From assembly GCA_963693285.1 (NCBI GenBank), contig OY848917.1, forward strand, positions 23,628,245-23,692,244: 64,000 nucleotides of DNA, read 5' to 3'. Shown here piece by piece: positions 12,291 through 22,868 of this stretch (its first letter is position 1; every line of letters starts with the position of its first letter). This stretch comes from Xestospongia muta (Eukaryota; Porifera; Demospongiae; Haplosclerida; Petrosiidae). The notes below the pieces were generated by a model that was given only the letters and a program-made list of their open reading frames with translations, did no database searches and was not told the origin of the DNA. The position numbers and the translations under genes are program-made.

Positions 12291-13480
12291 AAAGTACTAA
12301 GACATTCATTTATATAATTATTCACATTTTCAATCAATCCATTTCCTGTTTATATTAATAGCTATATTCATCCTCTGTAAAACGTTTTATAACAAAAAAA
12401 CTATCTGACAATATATTCTAATCTAGCCAATGAATATTTATGCTGTATAAATAAATTGATAGATTTTCTATATTAACAGATTAACATGAACAAATGTTTT
12501 TATATTAATACTTAGCTCATTTGGTCTAATAGATGTCTGTCTATTCTCCATTGTCTATCTGTTTATCTGTTCATTGCTTAGTTATCTTTCTATTTTTCTG
12601 TTAAAGTTTATTTGTCTGTCATTTGATTATTAATCCACAAAGTAATAGTCTTCTTAGTCAACATTCCTTCTACTTATATTCTTTATCCACTAGTTTGCTC
12701 ATGCACTTATTCTTTTGTCCACATGAAGCCTCACAACAATTTCTGTAGTGATGTTAGTTTGTTTGAAATTGTCATGCTGCCACTGCATGAGAGTTTACTA
12801 ATAAATACTTACAATAAAATAATCAACAGATTTGTATGAAGATTACTTTATGCAGATAATAGATGATGTTGAAACAATAAGCGTTGCAAGTGTCAAATTA
12901 ATCATAAAGGTGTGCTAGTGACAGTAACACTCAATTGGCAGTTTTTGTAAGACTGCTTCTTTGTTAACTTGGGTATTTGTAGATTTAGTGTATAGCTTTT
13001 GTAACACTTATTATATCGATAGTCTCACGACAACAATAGCTCTTTTTAGATGTATCTACTTACTGATACGAGTGCTGGCAAAAAAATGATGTAACTTTAA
13101 AGTGAAGCATTTTAACAAAAAATTCCCACAATGAGATTGTAGAAAAATGTATTTTGTACCCATAGTAGTTTAGCGGAGCAAAAATTGTTCTGTCTTGCGT
13201 GCGCTTTATTGAAAGGTCTTTCTTACTTATCAAGCTTTGCCTTCAGTTGACAGCATTTTATCTAGAACGGCTTGTTAATACCTACGCTTTTGCCGTTTCT
13301 CTGTGAAGTTTTGTAGTTGTAGACACTGTTGGTGCCGAGTTACAGCAGTTCAAAGTGAATTGCCGGCTAACACACACACACACACAAAGCAAGTACTGTA
13401 ACCTCCGTCCACACAGTGAGCGGCGAGGGTTTATTATTACTATTTTAAGAAACTTTACTTACCAGGATATACATATAAGT
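12291..13480. other. Spacer upstream of copy B
   Basis: No gene is seen. The stretch 12300-12840 resembles 25590-25850 and 62340-62600, part of the repeated intergenic unit. The stretch about 13290-13480 (with ttggtgccgagttacagcag and a CA run near 13373-13386) is clearly homologous to 33700-33908 upstream of copy D, so B and D share extended 5' flanks. Copy E does not. Confidence 0.5.
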
Positions 13481-13510
13481 GGGCGGTACCAAAACTATTT
13501 TCTATATAAA
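13481..13510 (+). promoter_or_regulatory. Core promoter of copy B: GGGCGG box and TATATAAA
   Basis: GGGCGG at 13481-13486 and TATATAAA at 13503-13510 lie 35-64 bp ahead of the start codon. The same pair with the same order and nearly the same spacing precedes copies D and E. With a usual TATA-to-start distance, the 5' UTR would be only about 10-20 nt. Confidence 0.6.
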
Positions 13511-13544
13511 GAGACAATTGCTGCTTGATATCTGCGTTGCAAGT

Positions 13545-13636
13545 ATGACTCTCTCAGGGGTTTGCTTTTCTCTTTTCGCTCCTATCAATATATTGTTCTG
13601 TCTTAATTTGTTCAATTATGGTCACTCAGCCGACAT
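13545..13636 (+). other. Signal peptide exon of copy B
   Basis: It encodes about 30 residues: MTLS, a hydrophobic core rich in F, L and I, then GHSAD. The exon ends in phase 2 before gtgaga. D (33976-34067) and E (50285-50376) have near-identical exons. Confidence 0.75.
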
Positions 13637-16600
13637 GTGAGAAATCTTGTTCATATTTTATATATATCATTACATAATATATCATTATGTATTTTAGATG
13701 TTATGCAACAACATATAGCTCTAAATATCAAGTTGTTTCTAAAATTGGGTCAAGCCATCATGGTTACAGTTGTGGATGGTGGGGCTCAAAAAGATGTACA
13801 AGGTACTTATTTCAAATATCTTAGAGGGTGACTATATGCTAACTCATGATTTCTATTTGGTTAGAACATCATACCATTGGTACTATGAATCTCAATACAT
13901 CAGTATTTCTTATGCACGTGCAATATGTTGTGCAGGCACACATACTGGTGTTTATCCAAACTGCAGTCGTAAGTGAACAGACCTAGAATCTTTTCAACAA
14001 AAGCTACTATACATGTGATCCACAGCTTTCTGCAATGCATCATGCAACAATGGCAATTGTCAGCATAATGCTCAATCAAATAGTAACTACTGTCAATGTA
14101 ATCCTGGATATACAGGACAATATTGTGATGAAGGTTAATAAGTCTATAAACATTAAAATAAATTTAATAATTTTATTCTTAATCATAGATATTAATGAAT
14201 GCAGAACGAATTCTTCAATATGCCACAGCCTTGCAAATTGCAATAACACTCTTGGTTCTTATATTTGTCAATGTCGTAATGGATATACCTTAGGTTATGA
14301 CCAGTTTACTTGTGTAGGTGAGTATATAACACTGATACTATAAGTATTAACTGTTTATATGTATAATACAACTGCTCCCAGCATGGATAAGATCTTTTAA
14401 AGGAACTAGCTATGTAACTGTTAGATACAATATTTTAAATATTAAGTGCTGTGAGCTCTATACGTGTTATATAGAACTGACACTCCATTCAAAATATAGA
14501 TGAATTTCATTGAAATATATATCTACCTATCTAATATATAATTACACACACACACACACACTACAATACATTCCTGCACACAGACATTGATGAATGTGCT
14601 GCTAACACTCATAAATGTGGGACTACTGGAAGATGTGAAAATACAAAAGGATCTTACGTTTGTCATTGTGGTCGTGGATATGATGTTATAATTGAAAACA
14701 ACTTCCAATATTGTCTAGGTAAACAATGTTAATGATAACTAACTAGTATTATATGTAACATTATTGTAGACAGAGATGAATGTAGAGATGGCAATGGAGG
14801 ATGCCAGCAAAATTGCACAAATGAACCTGGTTTTTTTAGATGTTCCTGTAGAAATGGATACAAGCAAAACTTGACTAATCTCTACAAATGCAATGGTAAC
14901 AGATCTGCTACACCTACAATATGTTTACAATACATTTTGGCCAGATGTGGATGAGTGTTCACTTGGTACACACAATTGTTCTCATATTTGCAAGAATACT
15001 CTTGGCACATACATTTGTGGCTGTCATCTTGGTTGTCAAATTGATGGAAATGATAGAGTATCTTGTCAAGGTAATATAATGTCTCATGCAATAACAATGG
15101 AGATATACTCTTGAAAATTGCACCAATTTTCTCATTAACCAATTAATGGATAATACTGTAGATATTGATGAATGCAGTAACTACACTTTACATGGATGTA
15201 ATCAGATGTGTACAAATTTACATTGTCTGGAAGGAAGATACTCCTGTTCATGTTACAATGGTTATAGTCTCATAGAAGACAACAGAACATGTTCAGGTAA
15301 GCCTGACATTGATTAGATAAAAGCAATATTGGTAATGTTCTTTAACAAGATATCAATGAATGCTTGACCAATAATGGAGGATGTCAATATCAATGTAAAA
15401 ATACTGATGGCAGCTATGTTTGTGAATGTCCTGAGGGATATCATCTTAACAATAATTCACGAACATGTGATCGTAAGAGCTTGTGCTTTTTAATTATGTT
15501 ATAGTTAATTATTATTTCTTTATATAGCATCACCTTGTCCTAATCTCTTGTCACCTGTCAATGGACACATCTCATGTTCAGACATAATTTTAGTTGTTGG
15601 TAGTAACTGTTCTTTTTCTTGCAATGAAGGTTATCAATTACAAGGTTCACAAAATAGAGTGTGTTTACCTAGTACAAGCTGGAGTGGATACCAAACTGAG
15701 TGTAAAATTATGGAATGTCCAGAACTTATAGCACAACCTAATTCAATTATTGTACAGAGGTGTTCAAGTATTCTCAATTCAACATGTCTATTAAGCTGTA
15801 TTCAAGGATTTTATCATGATAATGGTGAACTATTTCAACAATCATGTTTGTTAAAAAATGGTACTACTGAATGGAGTGAGCCAGTAGAGTGCAAAGGTAT
15901 GTGATCATAAATGTGTATAATATTTTTATTTGTCTTAGAAATTGATGTTTGTGATCCTAATCCATGTGGATTGGGTAACTGTTCCATAACAGATGAAAAA
16001 ACACCATATTGTTCCTGTCCTAGTAATTTTTATTCAGGAAATACTTGTGAAGAAGGCAGGCTAATTGTGTCTGATATACCAATTCTATCAGTTAATCAAC
16101 TGTCCTCACCAATTGTATTGTATTCTTCCCCTCGTTCAACTCTCAATATAACCATTTCTACACAACCACATGTTCTTTTGTATCCAAGTAACAAGATTTC
16201 AATCAATTATCCTAATGAACAGACATCTTTACAAATCAAGTCTACATCACCTGGGATTGTTAGATTACATTTTACATTAGAAAGTACCGAAACGTATGAG
16301 CCAGTAAATGATCAAATTGCTGTTGTATCTGATAAAAATGTCATTGGTCATTACTTCGATGATGCTGAGAAGGGAATACTCAAAAAAGGTTGCTGTCATT
16401 TTGACTGGAATTTGCCTGATTATTTCTGCTCAAACCCAAATCATCTGGTTACATTATATTCCTCCTGTGGGTGGATGAGAAATGAGCAAAAAGCAATATC
16501 AGATGGAATTATTATCATAGAGTATGGTATGTTCAAGGTTCCCCTTTCTATAGTTGGTATTGATATAACACTCTCAGATGAAAACATTGCCATTGACTTT

Positions 16601-19600
16601 AGTAATGAAAGTGGAACATGTGAGCATTGCTACACAAGAGGAAGAATTTGTCATTCTCATATTCCTACAACTGAAGATATACGTGATATGTTAGAACTTC
16701 AAGCATTAGAAAAAACATTTCTAAGATGGTCAGCAGCTATTTTTCCTTCATCAATTACTGTTAGTATTCCTGTGAATACAACAAAGCAAGCATTTTCACG
16801 AACAGATTACTATGCAAAATTAGTCACAAGATTTGATTCACTTGATGAATGTGTGAACTTGAGTCCTTCTATTGTACACAGTTCTGGTCCTGACTATGTC
16901 ATAGCAGTCTCTTCTGACCTTTCAATTAGCTATAACCAAGAATTTGTCTCTTATGTTCATTTATTTGGTGATTCTCCAGTTTGTTTTATGAGATCTCTTT
17001 GTAATGACAATGAAGATGCAATTACTGTTGGAATCACCAATTCTTTAAATGCAAAGCTCTTAAATATTCCTTCATTTCAAAAATATGTTCAAAAAGGATG
17101 GAATATTAAGTTACGTTCAATTACTACATCAATTTTTGGTCTTGGATTGAGAGAATCCACTGTGTATTGGGATGGAATTAGTGAAACTAATCTAAGTCAA
17201 TCTGTGTATGATACATCATTGAATGTTGAACTAAGTGGAAAATTTCAAGAAAACCTATTGACTGTAAACTTTTTATTCATTGGTTTATTCACTACTGTTA
17301 GTGCTAATGAAGGTTCTACATCATGTTCTGTAAGAGTTTACCTTTATTAGATGTTTATATATGAATGTGTTTGTACAGGTACCTAATGAAATGAAAGGAA
17401 AGATGGCAATTGAAATCATGTCAGGTGCATCAGGACACATTAGTACCCTTAATCTGCACTCTGACAATGGAAATGCTATTTATGTCACTGAAGGTAAGCA
17501 TGAGATTTTTGCAATCAATTATTTACTCTTTCTCACATTTAGGTTCCTGCATAGATAGTACTGCTAAAGCTGGTGTTATGAGTTCCCTTAATTTATCTCC
17601 TGTCTTCACCAATGGCAGTTATAGTAACTATATTCACCTCTCAGGTACAGGATCATGTAAGGTCAAAACTCATCTACAATTTAATAACTCACTGCAAATT
17701 AACAATGTTTCTTTGACTAGTACATGCTTAACCTTAAAAATCAATGAACTCAGTTTCCCTGGCCTTGTTTTTAAACTAGTACTTTTTCCTAACATTATTT
17801 CACTCATTCCTGGGAAAAAGACAAATGCCTTTCTTGAATCACATGTTAACCAAGGTACCATTGAATTAGGAAACTTTATAAAACTTCTACCAAGTTCACA
17901 AGTACCAAGTATACAGGCAGTAATGTTTGCTGACGAAAGTGGTATTTTTAGCACTTTGAATTCAGCTAATATTTCATTATTTGATGCCCAAATTCCAACA
18001 GATGTGAGGATCAATGATGATGGGATAAGTTTCTTAGCAAAATCAACCATTTTCCATCTAAATTTAGTTGACATAATTGGTAGAGGAACAACAAGCAGAA
18101 AATGGAGTTCACTACAACTCAAGTTGAATGTTGATACAAGTAAGGCATTATCTGAAGGCATGACTCAATATGCAAGAAATAAACTAAAAAAACAAACTGA
18201 AGAAGCCATAGATCGTATTTATCAAGCAAGACAGAATTTAGATGAAGCAAAAGTTAATGTTGATGATGTAAAGATCAAACTTGCAAACCTTAAGAAACAG
18301 GTAATAACTCTCAATAGGAAAATTGAGACCAAAATAAGACTGAAAGAGACATTTAAGAATGAAAAAGATTTTCATGAAAAACAACTACATAATCTGTTAG
18401 AAACATATTGGAATGCCACTAACGAACTCACAGATTCTATTGAAAATATTTGTCAAATTAAAGAATGCGAACAATCATGCCGTGCAGGTGATATAGAGAC
18501 TTTATGCTTCACACCCACCTTTATTTATGAGTCTAAAACGTGTTACTACTATGAACAGAGGATTGGCACTGTAAGTAAGAAAAAGGATGTTGTAAAATAT
18601 ATTTGTGTTTATGGAAGTAAAGGGGCTAGTCTTGAAGGTCAAATTGTAAGAACTGTTGTACTAGCAATAATTCATCCAGTTGCTGGTCTGATTAGTGCCA
18701 TCTTTACAAGCAAAAAGGAAGAAAAATGCTATCGTGTAGGAGTGAAAGAAACACATTGGGTTGATGCATACTTTATAGAACGTATTGTTACATCTGAAGC
18801 ATGTAATGTGAAAAGGGTTGGCAATCAAGTTCGCAAAGGTTGCAATTACACAACTGATTGTGCAGTTTTAGTTGAAGATTCTGCCTGCAGTGCACTTAAT
18901 GTCTACTGCTACAATAATCGATCAGAATTAATTAAGCAGTTCAATAAAGATAATGAGGAAGTTTTAATTAACATTGACCAGAGGTATTATGTCTATCAGA
19001 GAGCACTAGAACAATTCACTGATATCAGTTTTGAAATCTCGTCATTGGAATTAAGAAATCAATCTTTAACAAAAGAAGTCATTTCAACATCGTCAATATT
19101 GCAGAGTGCTTTAAGAGCTGAAAACATTGCAAACACCAGCTATGTAAGTATCAAAAATGAAGAGGAACGAATGTATAGATTATATGAGTTTATTCAAAAC
19201 AACAGTATTCTGTTAGCAGTTCAATTTACTAAAACGTTCTTTGATGTTACTGTTGAAACACAGACACCAGTCTTAGTACCACTCCATGTTGTATATGAAG
19301 TACCTTTTCATAAAACAAGCCATGAAACAATAGTTGTTGTTGATATATCTTCATCAGCTGATCTTATTCAAGAAACTATTTTTGACAACATTGTAGATGA
19401 CATCATTGATGATATTTTGGAGATTAATTCTGTACGAAAAAGAAGAGATACTCACATCATATATCTGTCTGATATATTTAAACAAAACTGTGAACTACAG
19501 ACAAAATTGCTACATTATCTAAATGAACTTAATAGCACACTTGAAGTAATTCATGAAAACACCATAGAAACACTTTCTTCAATAAGAAAAGCCAAAGATA

Positions 19601-22600
19601 ATGCAGAAATGAAATATCAAACTACTTTAAAGGTTCTTATGGAAATTGAAGCCAATGCTTCATTTATAAAACTTCTAGAACAAAAAGAATACACTTTCTA
19701 CCAGAATCAAATGGACATTTTTAATGCAATGTTAGACAGAGTCTCAGAAGCAGAGGTCTTGGAATGGAAGACAAACATGGAAGATATACATAATGGAAGT
19801 GTAGCTTTTTTTGATCAAAAGTGTTATAGCTTTAGTGACTGTCTTAATATTGCTTTGAAGAGCCTTCAACAATTGCTGTCTGGAATCTCTAATACTAATG
19901 CAATGTCCATTCTTGAACTAGTTTCCGAAATACAACAGCCACTGCTAATGATTGCTAGTAATGGTTCTCAAAATTACAGTCAGATTAGTTCTATTTTGAC
20001 AGAGACAATTAAAATAATGCAATCTTTAGTCAACTTAGACTATTGGTGTACACCTCCTCCAGAAATATCTGAACAACCAGAACATGTACTATATATGCAA
20101 TCTGGTAATACACTCAACCTCAATTGCAATGCTCATTCCACTCTACCTTTGACATATGTATGGAAGAGAAACAACAAATCTATTCCTTTTGCAACCTCAG
20201 GAAATCTTGTAATACAAAACATAGACATATCACATTTAGGTGTTTATCAATGTGAAGTAAGAAATGTTGTTGGAGTAACGAAGAGTCGACAATCTATTGT
20301 GTATGTTTACAAAATCCCAAGCTTCACTCAACACCTCAAATCAGTGTCAACTATACAATATGATGATGCCTACTTTATATGTGATGTTAGTGCTTATCCA
20401 GTGCCAGACTATGACTGGTTCTTCAGACCAAATGCTGTAACTCCTTGGAGTATCATTCAAAATGAAAACAGGAGTCTTTTGTATATTACAAATGCTACTT
20501 ACGCAAATGAGGGACAATATCGTTGTAATTCTTCAAATGATTTTGGTTCAATTGTATCTCAAGTAGCCAATCTCACTGTCCTACCAGGGAGCCCAGTTGA
20601 AATAAGTTACCATATAGAGTGCACCTACAAAGCACAGACATCTTCACAACACTCTATGAAGAATGAAAAACAAGCTTTCTTAGCAGCAGTTAACAAAGTA
20701 TTGAATCTGACGACAACATCTGTACTAAACATAACATTTAATGATTATGTCATTAGTTTTGAACTTCTTGCACCGAAAGTATCATCAATTAATAATGCTG
20801 AAAGATTGTTTAATGACACCCAGAGAAGTCTCAGTGAACTCTACAAGGCTAAAATAGCCATAGAGTTATCCTTCAATAACATCAGTAATCCAATTGTATT
20901 TATCAGCAGGAAAAAGATGTATACAGTAAATGTTAAAAGTATTAAAGTGCACCCTCTTTTATTCAAATGTCCAGTTGGATATGAATTTGATTTAACTGAT
21001 CTTGCTTGTGGTAAGATGAAACTAGTTTATGCTTACTGCTAATAAATTTATTGTTTTTATTCTCCTCTATGTAGTTGGATGCAAACGTGGTTATTTTTGG
21101 AAGGGTTACGTCAAAGAGACATTTCGACCAAAACCTGGTGTTATGTTAAAAATCAAATATCCTACTTGTTCTTTGTGTGAGAAGGGATCATTTCAAAATG
21201 AGAAATCTGCTGCTAGTTGTATTCAATGCCCAACAAACTATTCCACTGCAATAAGTGGCTCTAAATCAAGAAGAGATTGTCAAAGTATGAAAGTTAACTC
21301 TATAATATTATAATAAAATTTAACCATTTACTTGTACAGAGCTATGTCAACCTGGTACATATTCCTCTACTGGTTTTGAACCTTGTTTACCATGTCACTT
21401 GGGATATTATCAATTAAGATATGGACAGACGTCTTGCATTCCATGTGTTCATGGAACTAACATAACAGCCTGTAGATCAAGTAAGTAAGGTTTAGTTATT
21501 AATGAGGTTTATAAACCAACAGTTCAATGTAAACCTGGAAATTACTCATCCACGGGATTTGAGCCTTGTATCAACTGTCACAAAGGTTATTATCAACCTT
21601 TGTATGGACAGAAGACTTGTTTGAAGTGTGTTCCTAACTCTAACATTAGAGCATGTGATTCAGGTAATACAAACATCTTAAAAAATTATATTATAGTTAA
21701 TTCAAATCAGTATTTTGTGAGGCTCATCATTATTCCTATACTGGACTTAAACCTTGTCTATCATGTCCAAAGAATTATTATCAACCAGCAGAAGGACAAC
21801 ATTTGTGCATTCCATGTTCTCCAAATACAAAGATAACACAATGTTTACCAGGCTAGTGTCGTGTTATCATAGCATATCATTATGTGACACGTCACAATAG
21901 ATCGCTGCAGTCAACCATCTTATAGAGGACCTTGCTATGGTGACATTCCTAGATATTTTTATAATACAAAAAGTGGCAAATGTGAAGTCTTTAGTTATGG
22001 AGGATGCTATGGCAATAAAAACAACTTTATCAACAAAAAAGACTGTGAAGAACAATGTCTTTGTAAGTTGACAATGAAGACTTCTGATTATTAAGTACTA
22101 TTATATCAATTCAATAGTTCCTTGTAGTCTACCACCATATAAAGGACCTTGTTATGGTGACTTTCCTAGATATTTCTATAATACAAACAGTGCAAAATGT
22201 GAAATCTTCAGTTATGGAGGATGTTATCCAAATAAAAACAATTTCCTGACACAACATGACTGTGAACGTCAGTGTAAATGTGAGTTTAAGATTTTGTTAC
22301 TAATAATTTCAACTATTTTTATTGTAGTCTGTCCACCCACGTGCACTCCAGATTTTTGCAAAAAAAATATTGGAGCTATGTGCTCTTTGTGAGTTCATTT
22401 TGTGGTGTATTAATGATTAACTTAAATTTATCTCACAGATTGCCATTCCCAAGCAGTAGCAGTTCCTGTCCTGGTGGATGTGTCATTTCCAGTTGTCATG
22501 CTTGTTATTATATTGTTAATAAACTTCAATTTCCTTCAAAGGCAATGTCATGTCCTAAGTGTCCCAACAGTAGAAATGGAATTAATGAGGCATGTATAAG

Positions 22601-22868
22601 TGAATGGGGTCAATGTGTTGATAAGGCTCTGAATATGACTTCTGTAAGTATAATTATAAAGTAAATGCATGTATTCTTTATAGTGCTAAACAATTTGTCA
22701 TAACACTAGGCTTAGCAAAATGTTATAACAGCATATGAACACTAAAATTCTTTGTTGCGTATAATCTGTGTTTTTTCTGTTTAGATTTCTTCTAAACAAA
22801 GGACATCTAACAATTACCATTGTTACAGGTATCCTTGCCCTAAGAAAATAGTTAAAGTGATCATTTAA
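13545..22868 (+). CDS. Copy B: intact secreted EMI/EGF/CCP/Ig/Kunitz mosaic protein
   Basis: Twenty-three exons: 13545-13636, 13698-13802, 13865-13968, 14026-14133, 14189-14317, 14584-14718, 14770-14895, 14945-15070, 15162-15296, 15350-15472, 15528-15896, 15939-17329, 17379-17493, 17543-21010, 21075-21284, 21340-21480, 21523-21663, 21711-21851, 21901-22062, 22118-22279, 22328-22388, 22439-22643, 22785-22868. They total 7833 nt with all phases compatible, giving about 2610 residues. All introns are GT-AG except the one before the first Kunitz exon, which is GC-AG. Modules are itemised in separate entries. The start was chosen because it opens a signal peptide 42 nt after the TATA box, as in D and E. 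No transmembrane segment follows the Ig region, so secretion into extracellular matrix or fluid is inferred. I recognise the modules but not the whole protein; substrate and partner are unknown. The last exon has lost one base relative to D and E, adding nine C-terminal residues. Confidence 0.88.
13698..13968 (+). other. EMI-like domain of copy B (two exons)
   Basis: Residues about 31-100 start with ICYATTY, have a central CGWW and RCT, a Tyr-rich stretch, then [15 protein letters not shown]. The final Cys-Cys-x-G-x(4-6)-Cys arrangement followed directly by an EGF is typical of EMI domains. The first half (exon 2) is highly variable between copies. EMI is the best match I can see; a profile search could reassign it. 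Confidence 0.55.
14026..15472 (+). other. Seven EGF modules of copy B, one per exon
   Basis: One plain EGF (14026-14133) is followed by six that open with D-[IVR]-[DN]-E-C and carry the N-x(n)-[YF]-x-C consensus of calcium-binding EGFs. Every exon boundary is phase 1, which lets modules be duplicated or shuffled without changing frame. Residues about 101-394. Confidence 0.9.
15528..15896 (+). other. Two CCP/sushi modules of copy B
   Basis: Residues about 395-517. The first runs from [12 protein letters not shown] to GYQTEC, the second from MECPELI to WSEPVEC. Each has four cysteines and the Trp before the last Cys. This exon is nearly identical at DNA level in A, B, D and E. Confidence 0.88.
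15939..17493 (+). other. Eighth EGF plus unrecognised block of about 450 residues (copy B)
   Basis: Residues 518-about 555 are an EGF ([11 protein letters not shown] to SGNTCEE). The rest, to about 1019, is Cys-containing, probably beta-rich and N-glycosylated, with conserved landmarks such as [17 protein letters not shown] and [10 protein letters not shown] recognise no known family. It is conserved across A, B, D and E. Confidence 0.5.
18131..18470 (+). other. Coiled-coil segment of copy B
   Basis: Residues about 1216-1330. Long heptad-like runs rich in K, E, Q, L and I (for example [19 protein letters not shown]) end just before a Cys-rich stretch ([11 protein letters not shown]). It suggests oligomerisation. 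No proline breaks the stretch. Confidence 0.6.
18541..18804 (+). other. Variable Cys-bounded cassette of copy B
   Basis: About 88 codons, residues about 1353-1440, between the conserved YESKTC and NVKRVGNQ. It contains a hydrophobic stretch ([18 protein letters not shown]) ahead of SKK. The equivalents are A 4959-5229, D 39822-40085 and E 56159-56422. A, B and D/E differ strongly here while the flanks are nearly the same. Confidence 0.7.
19435..19446 (+). other. Furin-type cleavage motif RKRR in copy B
   Basis: Codons CGA AAA AGA AGA (residues about 1651-1654) are followed by Asp-Thr. R-x-K/R-R is the proprotein-convertase consensus. It lies between the Cys-rich/coiled-coil half and the Ig half and is retained in all four long copies. 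Confidence 0.6.
20047..20590 (+). other. Two Ig domains of copy B
   Basis: Residues about 1857-2034. The first has LNLNC, YVWKR and GVYQC; the second has FICDV, YDWFF and EGQYRC. The Cys-Trp-(Y-x-C) pattern with a preceding acidic/Gly turn indicates I-set-like Ig domains. Both are inside the giant exon without introns. Confidence 0.88.
20960..21851 (+). other. Ephrin-receptor/GCC2-GCC3-like Cys-rich repeats of copy B
   Basis: They run from [15 protein letters not shown] through exons 21075-21284, 21340-21480, 21523-21663 and 21711-21851. The repeated pattern is C-x-P-G-x-Y-[ST]-[ST]-x-G-[FL]-x-P-C-x-x-C-x(2)-G-Y-Y-Q-P, as in SCUBE- and SVEP1-type proteins. The last three exons are each exactly 141 bp and same-phase, so they are duplicated units. 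Confidence 0.75.
21852..21900 (+). other. GC-AG intron before the Kunitz exons of copy B
   Basis: The upstream exon ends ...TTA CCA G and is followed by gctagt, not GT. Removing 21852-21900 restores the Kunitz frame. If the intron is retained, translation stops at an in-frame TAG at 21854-21856. The same gctagt donor is present in A, D and E. Confidence 0.6.
21901..22279 (+). other. Two Kunitz/BPTI domains of copy B
   Basis: Exons 21901-22062 and 22118-22279, each 162 bp. Both have six cysteines, GPCYGD, PRYFYN and YGGCYxNKNNF. The residue after the second Cys (P1) is Tyr in both, which in classical Kunitz inhibitors favours chymotrypsin-like targets. Activity is inferred only. Confidence 0.9.
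22328..22868 (+). other. Cys-rich C-terminal tail of copy B
   Basis: Exons 22328-22388, 22439-22643 and 22785-22868 encode about 115 residues with about 17 cysteines ([29 protein letters not shown]). No family was recognised. D and E stop at TCC TAA; B has lost a T and continues nine codons to TAA at 22866-22868. Confidence 0.6.

Noticed and set aside
17670..18161. 163-codon open frame on the minus strand
   Set aside because: It lies opposite the giant exon of copy B and has shorter equivalents opposite A, D and E; it is a shadow of conserved coding sequence and shows no module of its own.
18643..18720. Transmembrane anchor within the variable cassette
   Set aside because: The hydrophobic run is about 18 residues, is broken by His-Pro or Asn-Pro, and lies between Cys-rich segments and extracellular modules; a buried strand or loop is as likely, so no membrane segment is called.
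21852..21856. Calling the TAG after LPG the true end of the protein in every copy
   Set aside because: Intact Kunitz exons with matching phase and a good acceptor follow in B and D, and the last exon ends cleanly; a GC-AG intron explains this better, though the TAG may end a shorter isoform.
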